Assembly: GCA_016295455.1 (NCBI GenBank)
Contig: JAEDLE010000029.1
Coordinates: 1-24,616, forward strand
DNA: 24,616 nucleotides
Direction of reading: 5' to 3'
DNA from: Bacteroidales bacterium
Lineage (GTDB): Bacteria; Bacteroidota; Bacteroidia; Bacteroidales; UBA932
A model generated the notes under the pieces. The model had not been told where the DNA came from. It was given only the letters and a program-made list of their open reading frames with translations, and ran no database searches. The stretch's first letter is position 1; every line of letters begins with the position of its first letter. Shown here in pieces: positions 15,501 through 22,725 of the stretch. Both the position numbers and the translations under genes were made by a program.

Positions 15501-16253
15501 TCAGACAGCGGGTTTGCGTTCTTTTCTGCACATCAGCACGCTGCCTTCATAGAGCAGGTACAGCGGTGCCGCCGCGACAAACATGGAGAGCGGATCGGCC
15601 GGCGTCACTATCGCACCGAGTACCAGCGATGCCACTACGGCATATTTGCGACCCTTGCGCAGCGATTTCCTGTCAACCATCCCCAACGAAGAAAGCGCCG
15701 CTATGACCGCCGGGAACTCGAACACCACCCCGAAGAGCAGCACGGTCGAACTGAATGTAGAGACATACGAGCGCAGGGATATGGTGTTTACGACGGCCCC
15801 GCTGACGGAATAGCTGCTGAAAAAATTCAGCACGAAGGGCAGAACCAGGAAATACCCCGTCAGAGCCCCCAGATAGAAGAACAGCGATGCCAATATGAAT
15901 GCCTTCCTCAGCGCCTTCTTCTCCTGGGCATACAGCCCCGGAGCCACGAATCGCCATATTTCGAATATGATGACGGGAAATGCCGCCAGGAATCCCGCGG
16001 CAAGGGCCATTTTCAGATGCACGAAGAACTGGGCGGACAGGTCGTAGTTGACAAGGTCCATCGAGAAATCCGTGTGCATCAGCCTGTATAGAGGGAAACT
16101 GCCTCCGGTGGGCGCCAGTACCGCCCAGAAGAGCAGGTCCTTGAAGCAGAAGGCCACGACCGAAAGCAGCGCGACAGCCGCAAGAGCCCTCAGCAGCGTA
16201 CCGCGCAGCTCCTCCAGGTGGTCCCAGAAGGACATTTCCGCCTTTCCGGACAT
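15501..16253 (-). CDS. tatC: Twin-arginine translocase subunit TatC
   Basis: A 250-residue polytopic inner-membrane protein with six hydrophobic segments. It forms the receptor for twin-arginine signal peptides of folded exported proteins. The N-terminus MSFWDHLEELRGTLLRAL carries the family's conserved HLxELR motif. Later segments include AFPVIIFEIWRFVAPGLYAQEKKALRKAF, matching the F-E-x-W-x-F-x-x-P-G-L-x-x-x-E-K signature. The tatA stop and the tatC start overlap as TGATG; a GTG at 16256 is also possible. With only a TatA-type partner upstream, this is a minimal TatAC system, common in bacteria lacking a separate TatB. The 3' end is 32 bp from the ABC-F start. Confidence 0.96.
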   Translation of the reverse strand: MSGKAEMSFWDHLEELRGTLLRALAAVALLSVVAFCFKDLLFWAVLAPTGGSFPLYRLMHTDFSMDLVNYDLSAQFFVHLKMALAAGFLAAFPVIIFEIWRFVAPGLYAQEKKALRKAFILASLFFYLGALTGYFLVLPFVLNFFSSYSVSGAVVNTISLRSYVSTFSSTVLLFGVVFEFPAVIAALSSLGMVDRKSLRKGRKYAVVASLVLGAIVTPADPLSMFVAAAPLYLLYEGSVLMCRKERKPAV

Positions 16254-16471
16254 CACTTCGAAGCTTCGCCGTCCTTCCTTTCGGAATGAGGGTCCTGCCT
16301 GTCGTTCAGTTCGTCGTCAACCTCCTTGAGGCCGTCCTTGAAACTTTTCACGCCCTTGCCCAGGCCTTTCATCAGCTCAGGTATTTTTTTCCCTCCGAAG
16401 ATGAGGAGTATCACAAGCGCGATGAGAACTATCTCCATCGGGCCCACAATGCCGAGAGGATATACTATCAT
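16253..16471 (-). CDS. tatA: Sec-independent translocase component TatA/TatE
   Basis: A 72-residue protein with a short hydrophobic N-terminal helix (about 9-27), the hinge and amphipathic helix FGGKKIPELMKGLGKGVKSFKDGL (25-48), and a charged, probably disordered tail. The F-G-x-K-K/R-x-P-E-L motif is the family hallmark. TatA oligomers form the protein-conducting element of the Tat pathway. Length matches the usual 60-90 residues. It lies 6 bp after the thioesterase gene and overlaps tatC by 1 nt, so stoichiometric expression with TatC is expected. Confidence 0.95.
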   Translation of the reverse strand: MIVYPLGIVGPMEIVLIALVILLIFGGKKIPELMKGLGKGVKSFKDGLKEVDDELNDRQDPHSERKDGEASK

Positions 16472-16477
16472 AGTTAA

Positions 16478-16891
16478 CTATTTGTTTTTCAAACCGTTGC
16501 TAATAATCTCCACTATCTTTTCCGGACAGCGGGTCGGAAGCCCGGTAGCCTTGTTCAGGAAGCCCAGGGTCACGTCGCCATATGCGCAGAGATCGCCGTT
16601 CTGGTTATATACGGCCTGATGTATGACCATCTTGGCCATTGGAACCTTGTCGACCGCCGCCACGCATCTTACCACGTCTCCCATAAGGGCGGAATGTTTG
16701 TAGTGGCATTCGACACTGACTATCGGTATGGTGACTCCTTCCTCCTCGCATTTCTGTATAGGATAGCCCCATTCCTCCATCATTGCACTGCGCGCACACT
16801 CGAAATACCTGATGTAGTTCGAGTGGTGCACTATGCCCATCTGGTCCGTCTCGTAGTAGCGTACCGGAAAACTGACTGAATACTCCAGCAT
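16478..16891 (-). CDS. Hot-dog fold acyl-CoA thioesterase (YbgC/4HBT family)
   Basis: A 137-residue single-domain hot-dog protein. The N-terminus FPVRYYETDQMGIVHHSNYIRYFECAR contains the catalytic Asp16 in the family motif (Y-x-x-T-D-x-x-G-I-V-x-H-x-N-Y). Members hydrolyse acyl-CoA or acyl-ACP thioesters; in many bacteria ybgC lies beside tol-pal genes, but here it is between valS (4 bp) and tatA (6 bp). Substrate is unknown. Soluble, no signal peptide. It is a certain family member of uncertain specificity. Confidence 0.92.
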   Translation of the reverse strand: MLEYSVSFPVRYYETDQMGIVHHSNYIRYFECARSAMMEEWGYPIQKCEEEGVTIPIVSVECHYKHSALMGDVVRCVAAVDKVPMAKMVIHQAVYNQNGDLCAYGDVTLGFLNKATGLPTRCPEKIVEIISNGLKNK

Positions 16892-16895
16892 ACCA

Positions 16896-19544
16896 CTACT
16901 TTCTCAATGCCTTCAACTGATTCTCGTAACTCTCTATCTTAGAGAGAGAATCAGCTTCCTTCTTCCTTTCCATCTCAACCACCTTCGCAGGGGCGTGCGC
17001 AACGAAGCTTTCATTCGAGAGCTTCTTCCGCACGGATGCGAGGAAGTCCTGCTGGTACTTGAGCTCAGCCTCCAGCTTCGCGATTTCCTCAGCCGCATCA
17101 ACCAGGCCGGTGAGAGGCACGAACATCTCCACGGTCCTTACCATGAACGAGATGCCGGCGCTTTCCCCGAAGCTTTCCACACTCTCGAAGGATGAGAGGT
17201 TCGCCATCTTGCAGACCACAGGAATGTAGTCGGCAGGGAATGCACCCTTGACCTTGAGTCCGAGCGCCTCCTTCGGAGAGATGTTCTTCTGCTGGCGTAT
17301 GCCTCGTATGCCGTTGACAGCCTCCTGAACCATCTCGAACGCGAGTATGCACTCTGCATCTGCTTCACCTGCGGCAGGAGTGCGCTGGTACATTATGGTC
17401 TCGCCCTCCTTCCTCTCTTCCATCGACTGCCACAGTTCCTCGGTGATGAAAGGCATTACAGGATGTATCAGCTTGAGCAACTTCTCGAAGAAGATGTTGG
17501 TGCTTCTGAAAGTCTCCGCATCCACAGCCTCGCCGTATGCCGGCTTGACAGCCTCGAGGTACCACGAGCAGTAGTCATCCCAGAAGAGCTTGTAAACCGC
17601 CATCAGGGCATCGGAGATCCTGAACTTGGAATAGTGGTCTTCCACCTGTGCGATCACCTGGTCAAGCCTATTACTGAACCACTTGACTGCCATTTTGTTG
17701 ACATCGCTCTGCTGAAGCGATTCCTCAACTTTCCAACCCTTTACGAGACGGAAGGAGTTCCATATCTTGTTGCAGAAATTCCTGCCCTGCTCCACCTGGG
17801 ATTCGTCATAGAATATGTCGTTTCCGGCAGAAGAGCACAGGAGCATGCCTATTCTGACAGCATCGGCGCCATATTTCTCGATGAGATCGAGAGGGTTAGG
17901 GCTGTTTCCGAGAGTCTTGCTCATTTTCCTGCCTATCTTGTCCCTCACGATACCTGTGAAGTATACGTTGCTGAACGGAATGTCCTTCATGAACTCATTT
18001 CCCGCCATTATCATCCTCGCCACCCAGAAGAATATGATGTCCGGACCGGTCACGAGGTCGTTGGTCGGATAGTAATATGCCAGGTCGGCGTTCGGCCTGT
18101 GCTCCGGATGGCCCGGCATCTGAGGGTCGAACACTGAAATAGGCCAGAGCCAGCTTGAGAACCAGGTGTCGAGCACGTCCTCGTCCTGCCTGAGGTCCCC
18201 GGCATTGAGTTCAGGATTGATTTTCCTTGCAGCCTCCAGCGCCTTCTCAGGGGTTTCCTCCACAATTACCTTCCCGTCAGGAAGATAATAGGCAGGAATA
18301 CGCTGACCCCACCAGAGCTGGCGGGATATGCACCAGTCGTGCGCATTCTCCATCCAGTGGCGGTATGTGTTGCGGTACTTGTCCGGAATGAGCTTGATTT
18401 TCCCTGACTCGACGCTTTCGAGGGCCATTGCGGCAAGATCCTCCATCTTGAGGAACCACTGGGCTGAGAGCTTAGGCTCGATGACAGCGTCGGTACGCTC
18501 CGAATATCCGACAGGTGAGGTATAGTCCTCCACCTTTACGAGGTTTCCCGACTCCTCGAGCATCTTGGTTATCTTCTTCCTTGCCACGAAACGGTCCTCT
18601 CCCACCAGTATGCAGGCTTTTTCATTGAGACGGCCGTGGTCATCTATGATTTCGAGCACAGGAAGGTTGTGTCGCAGTCCTATCTCATAGTCATGGGCAT
18701 CGTGGGCAGGGGTAACCTTGAGACATCCCGTACCGAAATCCATCTCGACATAATCATCCTCGATAACAGGGATCTCCCTGTTGATCAGAGGAATGAGCAC
18801 CTTCTTGCCACGCAGCCAATGATGACGTTCGTCTTTCGGGTTCACGCAGATGGCAGCATCCGCCATAATCGTCTCGGGACGGGTGGTGGCAATGACGAGA
18901 TACTTGTCGGTAGGATTGCCGTTACCGTCTGAGATATAGTACTTGAGATGATAGAAATGGCTCTTGGTGTCCTTGTGAATCACCTCGTCATCGCTGATGG
19001 CTGTGAGTGCCACCGGATCCCAGTTCACCATGCGCACTCCCCTGTAAATCATGCCCTTCTTGTAGAAATGGCAGAAAGTCGCTATCACCGCGTCGGAGAG
19101 TTCCGGCTCCATCGTGAACCTGGTCCTGTCCCAGTCGCAGGATGCACCCAGCTTGCGGAGCTGCTGGAGTATTATGCCTCCGTGCTCCTCCTTCCACTCC
19201 CAGGCATATTTGAGGAACTCCTCCCTGCTGATATCCTCCTTGCTTATGCCCCTTTCCTTGAGCCTTGCCACAACCTTGCTCTCGGTGGCTATGGACGCGT
19301 GGTCCGTACCCGGCACCCAGCAGGCGTTCTTGCCGTCCATCCTGGCCTTCCTGATGAGCACGTCGTTGAGGGTGTTGTTCAGGACATGGCCCATATGGAG
19401 TATGCCGGTGACATTCGGCGGAGGTATTACTATGGTATATGGTTCCCTTTCATCCGGTTCGGAATGGAAATACTTGTGTTCTAGCCAGTAGGCATACCAC
19501 TTGTCTTCGACCTGCGAAGGATTGTACTTAGCGGAAAGTTCCAT
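16896..19544 (-). CDS. valS: Valine-tRNA ligase
   Basis: An 882-residue class I aminoacyl-tRNA synthetase charging tRNA-Val. HIGH-type motif HMGH is at 50-53 in PPPNVTGILHMGH, a ValS-specific context. The CP1 editing domain spans about 215-345 and includes the ATTRPETIMAD motif. KMSKT (540-544) is the second nucleotide-binding signature. The anticodon-binding helical domain follows, and the C-terminal 65 residues form the Leu/Lys/Glu-rich coiled coil (KLEAELKYQQDFLASVRKKL) typical of ValS. ATG at 19544 is taken; a TTG lies just before it. It is the first gene of the operon, under a promoter-like element at 19602-19609. No T-box is visible in the short leader. Confidence 0.97.
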   Translation of the reverse strand: MELSAKYNPSQVEDKWYAYWLEHKYFHSEPDEREPYTIVIPPPNVTGILHMGHVLNNTLNDVLIRKARMDGKNACWVPGTDHASIATESKVVARLKERGISKEDISREEFLKYAWEWKEEHGGIILQQLRKLGASCDWDRTRFTMEPELSDAVIATFCHFYKKGMIYRGVRMVNWDPVALTAISDDEVIHKDTKSHFYHLKYYISDGNGNPTDKYLVIATTRPETIMADAAICVNPKDERHHWLRGKKVLIPLINREIPVIEDDYVEMDFGTGCLKVTPAHDAHDYEIGLRHNLPVLEIIDDHGRLNEKACILVGEDRFVARKKITKMLEESGNLVKVEDYTSPVGYSERTDAVIEPKLSAQWFLKMEDLAAMALESVESGKIKLIPDKYRNTYRHWMENAHDWCISRQLWWGQRIPAYYLPDGKVIVEETPEKALEAARKINPELNAGDLRQDEDVLDTWFSSWLWPISVFDPQMPGHPEHRPNADLAYYYPTNDLVTGPDIIFFWVARMIMAGNEFMKDIPFSNVYFTGIVRDKIGRKMSKTLGNSPNPLDLIEKYGADAVRIGMLLCSSAGNDIFYDESQVEQGRNFCNKIWNSFRLVKGWKVEESLQQSDVNKMAVKWFSNRLDQVIAQVEDHYSKFRISDALMAVYKLFWDDYCSWYLEAVKPAYGEAVDAETFRSTNIFFEKLLKLIHPVMPFITEELWQSMEERKEGETIMYQRTPAAGEADAECILAFEMVQEAVNGIRGIRQQKNISPKEALGLKVKGAFPADYIPVVCKMANLSSFESVESFGESAGISFMVRTVEMFVPLTGLVDAAEEIAKLEAELKYQQDFLASVRKKLSNESFVAHAPAKVVEMERKKEADSLSKIESYENQLKALRK

Positions 19545-19601
19545 CAATTGCTATCTTTAATTTGTTTTTGTCAATTCAGGCGCACACGTACGCATATTAC
19601 G

Positions 19602-19609
19602 CAAATATA
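19602..19609 (-). promoter_or_regulatory. -7 element of the valS operon promoter
   Basis: On the minus strand TATATTTG matches TAnnTTTG exactly. A start near 19597 gives a leader of about 50 nt. No convincing TTG lies 20 bp upstream. The -33 zone overlaps the opposite promoter at 19623-19630. Confidence 0.55.
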
Positions 19610-19622
19610 GCGTTTTTTTCAC

Positions 19623-19630
19623 TACTTTTG
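19623..19630 (+). promoter_or_regulatory. -7 element upstream of the DUF3467 operon
   Basis: TACTTTTG matches TAnnTTTG exactly. It lies 76 bp before the DUF3467 ATG at 19706 and 13 bp from the oppositely directed valS box, so the two promoters interlock. Confidence 0.5.
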
Positions 19631-19705
19631 TAATCCGTAAAGAATAAGCTGCTTCAGATTTGAAGAAGCATACCCAGCTGACATAACCAAACAAATGACT
19701 TATAT

Positions 19706-20041
19706 ATGGACAACAACGACAAGAAGTCTTTCGGTGTAGACATAAAGCCAGAAGTGGCGAAAGGCGTATATTCCAACCTTGCGCTCATCACACATTCGCA
19801 CAGCGAGTTCATAGTCGATTTCGGAGCATCCCTCCCCGGCTTCCAGAAGCCTGAAATCGTCAGCCGCATAGTCATGACCCCCTACCACGCGAAGCGCTTC
19901 CTCATGGCCCTCCAGGACAACATGATCAAATATGAGAGCGCGTTCGGCGACGTCGACCTTGAAGCCGCCAATCCGCGCCAGAAGGGCACATTCAACTTCA
20001 ACGACTTCGGCAAGAACGGCAACGGCGAGAACAAGTCTTAG
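19706..20041 (+). CDS. DUF3467 domain protein
   Basis: A 111-residue soluble protein. The core (about 12-92: PEVAKGVYSNLALITHSHSEFIVDFGASLPG...SRIVMTPYHAKRFLMALQDNMIKYE) matches the DUF3467 family, short proteins widespread in Bacteroidota with no established function. The last 20 residues are Gly/Asn-rich and probably disordered. It is the first gene of a run with kdsC (4 bp) and maf (3 bp), which hints at constitutive expression but gives no functional clue. Confidence 0.85.
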   Translation: MDNNDKKSFGVDIKPEVAKGVYSNLALITHSHSEFIVDFGASLPGFQKPEIVSRIVMTPYHAKRFLMALQDNMIKYESAFGDVDLEAANPRQKGTFNFNDFGKNGNGENKS

Positions 20042-20045
20042 GAAT

Positions 20046-20570
20046 ATGGTGGATTTCAGCGAGATAAGGGCATTCCTCTTCGACGTGGACGGAGTGTTCA
20101 CTGACGGAGGGGTGCTCTGCGACCTCAAGGGCGAGCTCTACCGCACCTTCGACGCAAAGGACGGATTCGCGGTGAGGATGGCCTGCATGCGCGGCTATCC
20201 CGTCGGCATAATCACCGGCGGAAGATCCAGGTCCATCACGGAAAGGTTCCTGACAACGGGACTCAGGGAGGAAGACGTCTATCTGGGTTCCCGGAACAAA
20301 GTGGAGCAACTTCAGGATTTCTGCGAAAGGCATTACCTGAACGCCGACCAGATACTCTTCATCGGCGACGACATCCCCGACCTCGAGGTGATGAGGACCG
20401 TGGGCATAGGCCTTTGTCCGAGCGATGCCGTAGAGGAAGTGAAAGCTGCGGCGGACATGATCAGCACCCACCCCGGAGGAAGAGGCTGCGTGAGGGATGC
20501 CGTGGAGAGGGTCCTGAAGGCGCACGGGGACTGGAACTTCGATGCTCTGGAATACAAGAAGCATTTCTGA
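20046..20570 (+). CDS. kdsC: 3-deoxy-D-manno-octulosonate 8-phosphate phosphatase (HAD family)
   Basis: A 174-residue HAD hydrolase with no cap domain, as expected for KdsC, which removes phosphate from KDO-8-P in lipopolysaccharide core synthesis. Motif I is FDVDGVFTDG (12-21, Asp13 nucleophile and Asp15), followed by the KdsC-typical TFDAKDGFAVRMA. Motif II is ITGGRSRSI, the Lys is in GSRNKVEQL, and motif III is FIGDDIPDLEVM (106-116). Oligomeric C1-type HAD. The frame extends upstream in another reading context to 19932, but ATG at 20046 gives the family N-terminus and follows the previous stop by 4 bp. Substrate is assigned by family. Confidence 0.92.
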   Translation: MVDFSEIRAFLFDVDGVFTDGGVLCDLKGELYRTFDAKDGFAVRMACMRGYPVGIITGGRSRSITERFLTTGLREEDVYLGSRNKVEQLQDFCERHYLNADQILFIGDDIPDLEVMRTVGIGLCPSDAVEEVKAAADMISTHPGGRGCVRDAVERVLKAHGDWNFDALEYKKHF

Positions 20571-20573
20571 AAG

Positions 20574-21155
20574 ATGGAACTCAAGGGAAAGAAAATCATC
20601 CTCGCCAGCAACTCCCCCAGAAGAAAGGAACTGCTGGCAGGTCTGGACGTGGAGTTCAGCGTGGACACCAGGAACAATTTCGAGGAAGTCATACCTTGCG
20701 ATGCGGACCCTTCAGCAGTCCCGGCGCTGATGTCCGAGGGCAAATCCGGAGGATTCTGGAGAGAACTGACTGATGACGAGATACTTGTAACCGCGGACAC
20801 TATGGTGGTTTGCGACGGGGAGATGATGGGCAAGCCTCACGGCAAGGAAGAGGCGGAGCACATGCTCCGGACCCTCTCCGGACGGGAGCATCAGGTCATC
20901 ACCGCCGTTACGGTTAGGGACAACAAAAGGCGCAAGACCGTTTCGGACTGCGCCAACGTATGGTTCAAAAATCTGACTGACAGCGAGATATCTTACTATA
21001 TAGGCAAGTGGAAACCTTTCGACAAGGCCGGAGCCTACGGAATCCAGGAATGGATAGGCTACATCGGCATCGAAAAAATCGAAGGTTCATTCTTCAACAT
21101 AATGGGCCTGCCGGTCCACCTGCTCTACTCACTGCTGCTCGAGTTTGTCGGCTGA
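20574..21155 (+). CDS. maf: Maf-family nucleoside triphosphate pyrophosphatase
   Basis: A 193-residue protein. ASNSPRRKELL (11-21) is the family's phosphate-binding signature, followed by ILVTADTMV with the catalytic Asp, GKPHGKEEAEHMLRTLSGREHQVITAV, and KAGAYGIQEWIGYIGIEKIEGSFFNIMGLPVHLL, which has the pattern of the dTTP/UTP (YhdE) subgroup. Such enzymes hydrolyse non-canonical or pyrimidine nucleotides to prevent their incorporation. Its last 27 bp overlap, tail to tail, with the minus-strand gene ending at 21129. Confidence 0.93.
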   Translation: MELKGKKIILASNSPRRKELLAGLDVEFSVDTRNNFEEVIPCDADPSAVPALMSEGKSGGFWRELTDDEILVTADTMVVCDGEMMGKPHGKEEAEHMLRTLSGREHQVITAVTVRDNKRRKTVSDCANVWFKNLTDSEISYYIGKWKPFDKAGAYGIQEWIGYIGIEKIEGSFFNIMGLPVHLLYSLLLEFVG

Positions 21156-21596
21156 CTTCACCCTGAGCCTCTGCTCGACCATGGTCACATACTCCGCAAG
21201 GGTGGCGTCATCCTTGGCAACCACCGAGATTATGGCGAGCAGGCCTTTCTTCAACTCACAGAACATCACCCTCATAGGTGAATCATCCTCACAGAGGCAC
21301 TCGAAGCCATATGCCTTCTTCCCGGAGAAAGGCCACACAGTAAGCGGGTCCTGATCCTCAGGGTCGTCCTCGTCGAAGCCTACCATATCCACATAGTTGA
21401 GCATGGCCTGCTCCTGTGCGTCGCCGTCCGCCGGCATATCCCCGAGGTATATGTCGATGTCGGATATGTCCGCCTGTGCCTTCTCGTCGGAAAGGTAGGC
21501 GGAGAGGTGTGTGATTTCGGTTCCGTCCGGGTCGAGCGACGTCTCGACGGAAGATTTCCACCCCTGTGGAAGTTCGAGTCTGATGGAATATTTCAT
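21129..21596 (-). CDS. Acidic hypothetical protein
   Basis: A 155-residue soluble protein that I do not recognise. It is rich in Asp and Glu, especially 72-84 (VGFDEDDPEDQDP), and has no signal peptide or transmembrane segment. The middle contains MLNYVDMVGF and WPFSGKKAYGFECLCEDDSPMRVMFCELKKGLLAIISVVAKDD, which looks like alternating strands of an alpha/beta domain. The frame is open much further upstream, but ATG at 21596 lies just after a near-perfect promoter (21652-21682), so the longer reading is antisense to the PspC gene. The tail overlaps maf by 27 bp. Function cannot be inferred. Confidence 0.75.
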   Translation of the reverse strand: MKYSIRLELPQGWKSSVETSLDPDGTEITHLSAYLSDEKAQADISDIDIYLGDMPADGDAQEQAMLNYVDMVGFDEDDPEDQDPLTVWPFSGKKAYGFECLCEDDSPMRVMFCELKKGLLAIISVVAKDDATLAEYVTMVEQRLRVKSADKLEQQ

Positions 21597-21623
21597 GCGC
21601 AAACCGTTAAGCGTTAGTATGGT

Positions 21624-21641
21624 GTTCCGCGCTTGCGGAAC
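21624..21641. other. Perfect hairpin at the 5' end of the 21596 transcript
   Basis: GTTCCGC (21624-21630) and GCGGAAC (21635-21641) form a 7-bp GC-rich stem with a 4-nt loop. With a start predicted near 21646, the hairpin would lie at the extreme 5' end of the minus-strand mRNA, about 28 nt before the ATG, possibly stabilising it or serving as a protein site between the divergent genes. Confidence 0.5.
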
Positions 21642-21651
21642 TTGTAACAGG

Positions 21652-21682
21652 CAAAGATATACATTGGCACAGAAAATGCAAA
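21652..21682 (-). promoter_or_regulatory. Canonical Bacteroidota promoter for the acidic hypothetical gene
   Basis: On the minus strand TTTG (21682-21679), exactly 19 bp, then TATCTTTG (21659-21652) match both consensus elements without mismatch. It is the best-formed promoter in the window. It overlaps the upstream region of the PspC gene on the other strand. Confidence 0.75.
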
Positions 21683-21723
21683 ACAATATCCGGGCTGAGA
21701 AGCCCACATCATTTGACACAGAT

Positions 21724-22278
21724 ATGGAAAGAACCGTAAGCGCATCACTCAATGGCAGGAACTTCATCTTTGAAGATTCCGCATACCGCGTCCTGAACTC
21801 ATATATGAGACAGTACCGCGCGGCCCTCGGACAAAACGACAAGGACAATGAAATGAAGGCGGTGGAAGTCACCGTCGCACAACTCCTCGGAGCGAAAATC
21901 GGCAGTTCCTCCGCCATTGACAGGAATATGGTGATGGAGACAATAGACCGGGTAGGCATGCCGGCAGGTGCGAAATTCGAATACAGGGAGGACAGCAGGC
22001 TCAACAACGGCAACGGAGGCCTTTTCAACGGCAGGAAACTCTACCGTTCGATACGAGGAGGCATGGTTGCGGGAGTCTGTTCCGGGCTCGGCATATTCCT
22101 TGGGATAGATCCCTGGCTCATCAGAATCATATTCATACTCGCTGCAGTCTTCGGTCTGTCGGGTTTCTGGATATATATGCTGCTCTGGATAGTGATTCCG
22201 TGTGCCCGCACCCCGGAAGAAAGATGCAATCAGTATGGTTACGTGCAGACGGATGACAATATCCGTAAGTTCAGATAG
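21724..22278 (+). CDS. PspC-domain membrane protein with Bacteroidota N-terminal domain
   Basis: A 184-residue protein. Residues 1-80 (MERTVSASLNGRNFIFEDSAYRVLNSYM...AVEVTVAQLLGAKI...METIDRVG) match the cytoplasmic N-domain that precedes PspC in many Bacteroidota proteins. Residues 104-165 are the PspC domain: KLYRSIRGGMVAGVCSGLGIFLGIDPWLIRIIFILAAVFG, then a second hydrophobic segment ending IVIPC. Two helices place it in the inner membrane. PspC domains are linked to envelope-stress sensing, but a phage-shock operon is not seen here. Start 21724 gives the family N-terminus; an in-frame ATG at 21676 would add 16 residues. Confidence 0.85.
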   Translation: MERTVSASLNGRNFIFEDSAYRVLNSYMRQYRAALGQNDKDNEMKAVEVTVAQLLGAKIGSSSAIDRNMVMETIDRVGMPAGAKFEYREDSRLNNGNGGLFNGRKLYRSIRGGMVAGVCSGLGIFLGIDPWLIRIIFILAAVFGLSGFWIYMLLWIVIPCARTPEERCNQYGYVQTDDNIRKFR

Positions 22279-22511
22279 GCCGTTTACTTTCAATTCGGAA
22301 TTAAAATCGTTTAAGCATTTTTCAGCACCATTGAATATCAACGATTTAAAACCGTTTTAAGAGCTAAATGAAATAGAATAGTGAATTTTGATTGAAAATT
22401 ATAATCGTTTCATATTATTGATTTTCAATACTTTTATTAATACCTTGTTCAAATATTGAAATAATTTTAGTTAGTTTTATTGTTGTGAAACAGAAAAGAC
22501 TTAACTTTGCA
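22279..22511. other. AT-rich intergenic stretch with inverted repeats
   Basis: No coding frame is seen. It holds a 9-bp perfect inverted repeat ATTGAAAAT (22391-22399) / ATTTTCAAT (22421-22429) and TTCAA-ATA-TTGAA (22448-22460), and several AATCGTTT-like words (around 22304, 22340 on the opposite strand, and 22403). These may be regulatory for the downstream small RNA, or chance in AT-rich DNA. Confidence 0.4.
22480..22509 (+). promoter_or_regulatory. Promoter of the small-RNA unit
   Basis: TTG (22480-22482), exactly 19 bp, then TAACTTTG (22502-22509) fit the Bacteroidota consensus. Transcription should begin about 22512-22516, directly at the first RNA hairpin. No protein gene follows on this strand. 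Confidence 0.7.
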
Positions 22512-22660
22512 TTGTGTTCAGAACAGGGTTCTCCTGAAAGAACACAAGTGGTTATTAGTTTTAGTGTTATTAATTATGTGGTTAGGTGAGCCTTCGCGCG
22601 TGATGCGTAAAAGCTCATAGTCTAAGAAGCCTGCTGAGATTTCAGCAGGCTTCTTTTTCT
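22512..22660 (+). ncRNA. Candidate structured small RNA, about 145 nt
   Basis: Between a consensus promoter and a strong terminator lies a transcript with no credible protein gene. Its 5' end folds as TTGTGTTC (22512-22519) pairing with GAACACAA (22540-22547), enclosing AGAAC/GTTCT (22520-22524, 22528-22532). A U-rich single-stranded linker follows, with two GTGGTTA repeats (22548-22554, 22578-22584). A second stem pairs GTGAGC (22586-22591) with GCTCAT (22613-22618, one G-U), enclosing CGC/GCG. The only open frame, 22576-22620, would encode 14 residues (MWLGEPSRVMRKSS) and is not leader-like. It does not resemble tmRNA, SRP RNA or RNase P. A lineage-specific 6S-like or regulatory sRNA is possible; expression is inferred. 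Confidence 0.65.
22624..22660 (+). terminator. Very strong Rho-independent terminator of the small RNA
   Basis: AAGAAGCCTGCTGA (22624-22637) and TCAGCAGGCTTCTT (22642-22655) form a perfect 14-bp stem with a GATT loop, followed by a T-rich tail (TTTCTTTCT). On the other strand the flank is not T-rich, so it acts rightward; it is not the glsA terminator. Confidence 0.9.
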
Positions 22661-22725
22661 TTCTGTAACTGTCATCGGTCCATACTGCATTCAACGCAAA
22701 TAAACCGGTTGACCAGTGTGACGAA

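Noticed and set aside
19545..19705. T-box or riboswitch in the valS leader
   Set aside because: The leader is only about 50 nt and lacks the T-box core sequence and a terminator/antiterminator pair.
22576..22620. 14-codon frame MWLGEPSRVMRKSS inside the small RNA, as a leader peptide
   Set aside because: No run of regulatory codons, no downstream biosynthetic gene on that strand, and the frame overlaps the second RNA stem.
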